Shown piece by piece: positions 16,555 through 18,586 of a stretch of 18,586 nucleotides of DNA (its first letter is position 1; each line of letters begins with the position of its first letter). Both the position numbers and the translations under genes were made by a program. Below the pieces are notes generated by a model, which searched no databases, was not told where the DNA came from, and saw only the letters and a program-made list of their open reading frames with translations. The stretch is from JALUUH01 sp964636675 (GTDB taxonomy: Bacteria > Pseudomonadota > Gammaproteobacteria > S012-40): the NCBI GenBank assembly GCA_964636675.1, contig CAZWUO010000056.1:1-18586 (forward strand). Reading direction: 5' to 3'.

Positions 16555-16931
16555 AACATTCAATCTCCATATGTGAGTTTTTATTGCCATAGAGCGTTAG
16601 TGCATCAGCAATAAATCAATACAAGTCGAATGTTCTTGGCGAGTGGGTCACCAGATTAGACAAAATGCGCATCAGGATTACGCTGTTGAGCATGTCAATT
16701 ATCTGGCAAATTCCAGTGGAATATTTTTTTTATTTGTTATAGTTAAGTTGAAACCCTAGCACAAATGGTAAGTGTGCATACAGATTATCTGCTTCTATGG
16801 AGTGCTTGTATATACCGTGAATACGGCATATACAAATATTTTTTACCCGCCTGCGTAATGCAAAAAGCATATCCACAAACTAAATGATAAATATCTGTTA
16901 CCACTTTTTAATTATTCAATCAAAGAACACG
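16555..16931. other. non-coding region upstream of the OmpA-like/giant operon
   Basis: About 375 bases without a credible gene. A perfect TTGACA hexamer on the minus strand (16698-16693) could be a -35 for the downstream operon, but no good -10 lies at the right distance. There is a T-rich run near 16723-16735 and a long inverted repeat at 16806-16835 (listed separately). The operon promoter must be here but I could not fix it. Confidence 0.55.
16806..16835 (-). repeat. 13-bp inverted repeat (hairpin or operator)
   Basis: TTGTATATACCGT (16806-16818) and ACGGCATATACAA (16823-16835) pair at 12 of 13 positions around a four-base loop. The single mismatch is A-C in plus-strand RNA but a U-G wobble in minus-strand RNA, so a continuous stem could form only in minus-strand transcripts. 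No U-run directly follows the stem on that strand, so it is not a textbook terminator. It lies about 100 bases past the PPOX gene and about 250 bases before the OmpA-like gene. Confidence 0.55.
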
Positions 16932-17471
16932 TTACAAAATTCCGGTTTTTTTACCGTTTAAACTCACTTGGTTTTTCTCTTTCCAGTAATCTCTAATGCC
17001 CTGATCTTCTCTCTTTTCTGCCCACTTTTGTAAGGTCGGACGCTCACTCGCTAAGTCATATAACGGCACAGCATAACCACATGATGTTTGCACCAGCTTA
17101 AGATCTAGCTCAAATATTTGGCGAGCACCTAAATGATTAGGAAATAACAAATGTAGTTCACTCCAGTTATTGTCTCTTGGATGAATAACCTTTGCATCAC
17201 CATATAATCGGAGGATGAGCGGCTGTTTATCAAACGAGCAAAACATGATCGTCATGCGCCTATGCTCCAATACATGTGCCGCTGTTTCATTGCCACTGCC
17301 GGTCAAGTTTAACCACACTATTTTCTTTTTATCAATAACCCTGAAACTGTCCATCCCCTTGGGAGAAACATTGACAAAGCCATCGACTCCCGCAGTACCT
17401 ACAAAAAAAATATGCTGATTTTTTATAAATTCAATATGTTTATCAATCAATTGTTCAAATCTTTCCGCCAC
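16932..17471 (-). CDS. PPOX-fold (pyridoxamine 5'-phosphate oxidase-like) protein
   Basis: A 179-residue protein with the FMN-binding split-barrel fold. Recognisable elements are the N-terminal helix followed by FFVGTAGVDGFVNVSPKGMDSFRV (first strands and the PKG turn), VWLNLTGSGNETAAHVLEHRRMTIMFCSFD, and LRLYGDAKVIHP. These match the group annotated as pyridoxamine 5'-phosphate oxidase family proteins; most members are uncharacterised and may bind FMN or F420. The C-terminal part contains CGYAVPLYDLASERPTLQKWAE. The start codon is GTG, supported by an AGGAG (17483-17479) seven bases upstream. Its length is normal for the group. The YkgJ-like gene lies 97 bases upstream on the same strand. 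Substrate and physiological role are unknown. Confidence 0.88.
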   Translation of the reverse strand: MAERFEQLIDKHIEFIKNQHIFFVGTAGVDGFVNVSPKGMDSFRVIDKKKIVWLNLTGSGNETAAHVLEHRRMTIMFCSFDKQPLILRLYGDAKVIHPRDNNWSELHLLFPNHLGARQIFELDLKLVQTSCGYAVPLYDLASERPTLQKWAEKREDQGIRDYWKEKNQVSLNGKKTGIL

Positions 17472-17568
17472 GATTTAACTCCTGTATATTATTATCCCCA
17501 AAGAATATCCGCATCGCCAGCAGAGTATGCAATACTTGTTAAGCCTTTTTTAAAGTTTCAACCTAGAA

Positions 17569-17859
17569 CTACCGAATATCGGCCCGAATAGAGGCACATT
17601 CGTATCCCCCCATCTCCAGCTCGCGGCAAATGTCAGGCCTCTTTGCATAAATCGTACAGCGCATGGTGTTTCTGTCCAAAGCCGAACACCATCCATCATC
17701 TAAGCGAATCATTCGTATACCTCCCCAATGATCCGTTTCAATATATTGGTTCGGTATCCCCGAATCAGAGATTAGAATAACTTCTAAACGACAACAAGAA
17801 GCCTCACAGTTATTGCAGCTAATATCAACGTCAGATGCATTGGGGGTATTGATTGTCAT
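17569..17859 (-). CDS. YkgJ-family cysteine-cluster protein
   Basis: A 96-residue protein with the CxxC-x3-CC cluster (SCNNCEASCCRLEV) near the N-terminus and further cysteines in DGWCSALD, MRCTIYAKRPDICRELEMGGYEC. The arrangement, with the closing RPxxCRxxExGGYEC, is that of the YkgJ/UPF0153 zinc- or iron-chelating domain family. The family has no firmly established reaction; metal binding is inferred from the cysteines. It is cytoplasmic, without signal peptide. The ATG at 17859 lacks a good Shine-Dalgarno but the protein already has the usual short length. The gene is on the same strand as the PPOX gene and the RsgA-type gene, with 251 bases separating it from the latter. Confidence 0.85.
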   Translation of the reverse strand: MTINTPNASDVDISCNNCEASCCRLEVILISDSGIPNQYIETDHWGGIRMIRLDDGWCSALDRNTMRCTIYAKRPDICRELEMGGYECASIRADIR

Positions 17860-18055
17860 TGCAACAAGAAATGGTTTAATCGTCGTTTTTTTTGATGACG
17901 TATGAGTTGATCAGCGAACCTAAGTAGGCGGCTGTACTTTTGAGGTGTCATTTTATAACTCTACTCATTTATCGATATACTGTTTATTTAGAATATTTTT
18001 TGGTCAAATAGGAGTCTGAAATTGTGGAGCTATATAGAAACATTACCGTCATGGA

Positions 18056-18073
18056 GAATAGGGGACAACCACG
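18056..18073 (+). repeat. possible REP-like remnant
   Basis: GAATAGGGGACAACCACG resembles, from memory, the AATxGGGxCAGACCACG-type sequences found beside REP-associated transposases in gammaproteobacteria. No transposase gene or second copy is present in the window, so this is a weak call. Confidence 0.2.
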
Positions 18074-18110
18074 CTTAAACAATTATCCGCATTTATCGGC
18101 CTTAGGCACT

Positions 18111-18586
18111 CTATTTCCTACATTTTCCCTGCAAAGTTGATTTAATCATTTTCCCAAAGTTTTTATCCTTCTTCCGCTTCTCAAAATACGATAGATCATT
18201 GAATGCTGATTCGTTTTTCACTTTAATATAGTTTTTCAAACGTTGCTCAGATAGCTCCCCTTCACTTATAGCAGCTAATATTTTACACCCCTTCTCATTG
18301 GTATGGGAGCAATTAGCAAATTTACAGTTTAGTGAAAGCTCTCGTATTTCTGAGAATGTATCGTCAATACCGGTGTCTACGGAAATATTTCCAAGCTCCC
18401 GCATTCCGGGGGTGTCTATTATCATAGCTCCATTATCAAGCAGTACTAACTCTCGACTTGTCGTGGTATGCCTTCCCTTGCTTGCCTTTTTACTCACGGA
18501 TTGAGTCTTAAATGGCTCACCACCAAGGATACTGTTGAGTAAAGTTGTTTTACCTACACCAGAAGAGCCGAGTAAACAATAACTTT
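18111..18586 (-). CDS. rsgA: ribosome small-subunit GTPase RsgA family, C-terminal part
   Basis: The gene runs off the right edge; its 5' part (OB fold and the NKxD region) is outside the window. What is present is in the order of a circularly permuted GTPase: the P-loop GSSGVGKTTLLN, then the G2 segment KGRHTTTSREL, then G3 IIDTPGMREL, then a zinc finger CKFANCSHTNEKGC (Cys-Cys-His-Cys) and a basic C-terminal tail ending FGKMIKSTLQGKCRK. RsgA binds the 30S subunit and helps late maturation with GTP hydrolysis stimulated by the ribosome. The frame continues upstream of an internal GTG at 18497 to the window end, so that GTG is not the start. The G2 and tail sequences resemble an RsgA paralogue subgroup rather than E. 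coli RsgA, so it may not be the only copy. Confidence 0.85.
   Translation of the reverse strand, partial: SYCLLGSSGVGKTTLLNSILGGEPFKTQSVSKKASKGRHTTTSRELVLLDNGAMIIDTPGMRELGNISVDTGIDDTFSEIRELSLNCKFANCSHTNEKGCKILAAISEGELSEQRLKNYIKVKNESAFNDLSYFEKRKKDKNFGKMIKSTLQGKCRK

Overview
The window looks like a chromosomal segment of a gammaproteobacterium of moderate, fairly AT-rich composition. The main evidence is a Crp protein very close to Pseudomonas Vfr and E. coli CRP, with an OsmC/YhfA-type gene divergent from it. A trpG-trpD-trpC cluster without trpE sits on the other side. From memory, the block trpGDC / crp(vfr) / osmC is a conserved neighbourhood in pseudomonads and relatives. No rRNA, tRNA or CRISPR array was seen.

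Layout. 1-555 (minus): the first residues of a VOC/glyoxalase-family protein running off the left edge, preceded by an OsmC-family gene. 735-1397 (plus): crp. 1425-3416: a visibly AT-rich insert between crp and trpC. It holds an exported MetX-like alpha/beta hydrolase, a short orphan reading frame and the 3' end of an IS630-family transposase gene. 3536-6000 (minus): trpG, trpD and trpC in a tight operon. 6068-6103: a divergent intergenic region with a near-consensus Fur box between a recognisable -35 and -10. 6150-8778 (plus): a ferric-iron binding protein and its fused permease (fbpA-fbpB), with no ATPase gene beside them.

8808-16554 (minus) is the most unusual part. A two-gene operon encodes a 359-residue protein with an OmpA-C-like domain but no signal peptide, then a 2216-residue beta-rich protein, also without a signal peptide or membrane segments. 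The giant protein has internal repeats of about 64-68 residues near its C-terminus and a concanavalin/LamG-like module in its middle. I do not recognise a characterised function for either; this pair is the best candidate for an undescribed system.

16555-16931 is non-coding and contains a long inverted repeat. 16932-18586 (minus) holds a PPOX-fold flavin-type protein, a YkgJ-type cysteine-cluster protein and the C-terminal part of an RsgA-family GTPase running off the right edge.

Functionally the window combines housekeeping (tryptophan synthesis, global cAMP regulation, ribosome assembly GTPase), Fur-regulated iron uptake, an acquired hydrolase with transposon debris, and the OmpA-like/giant pair of unknown role. 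Start sites were chosen by eye from Shine-Dalgarno sequences and family N-termini; no database search was possible.
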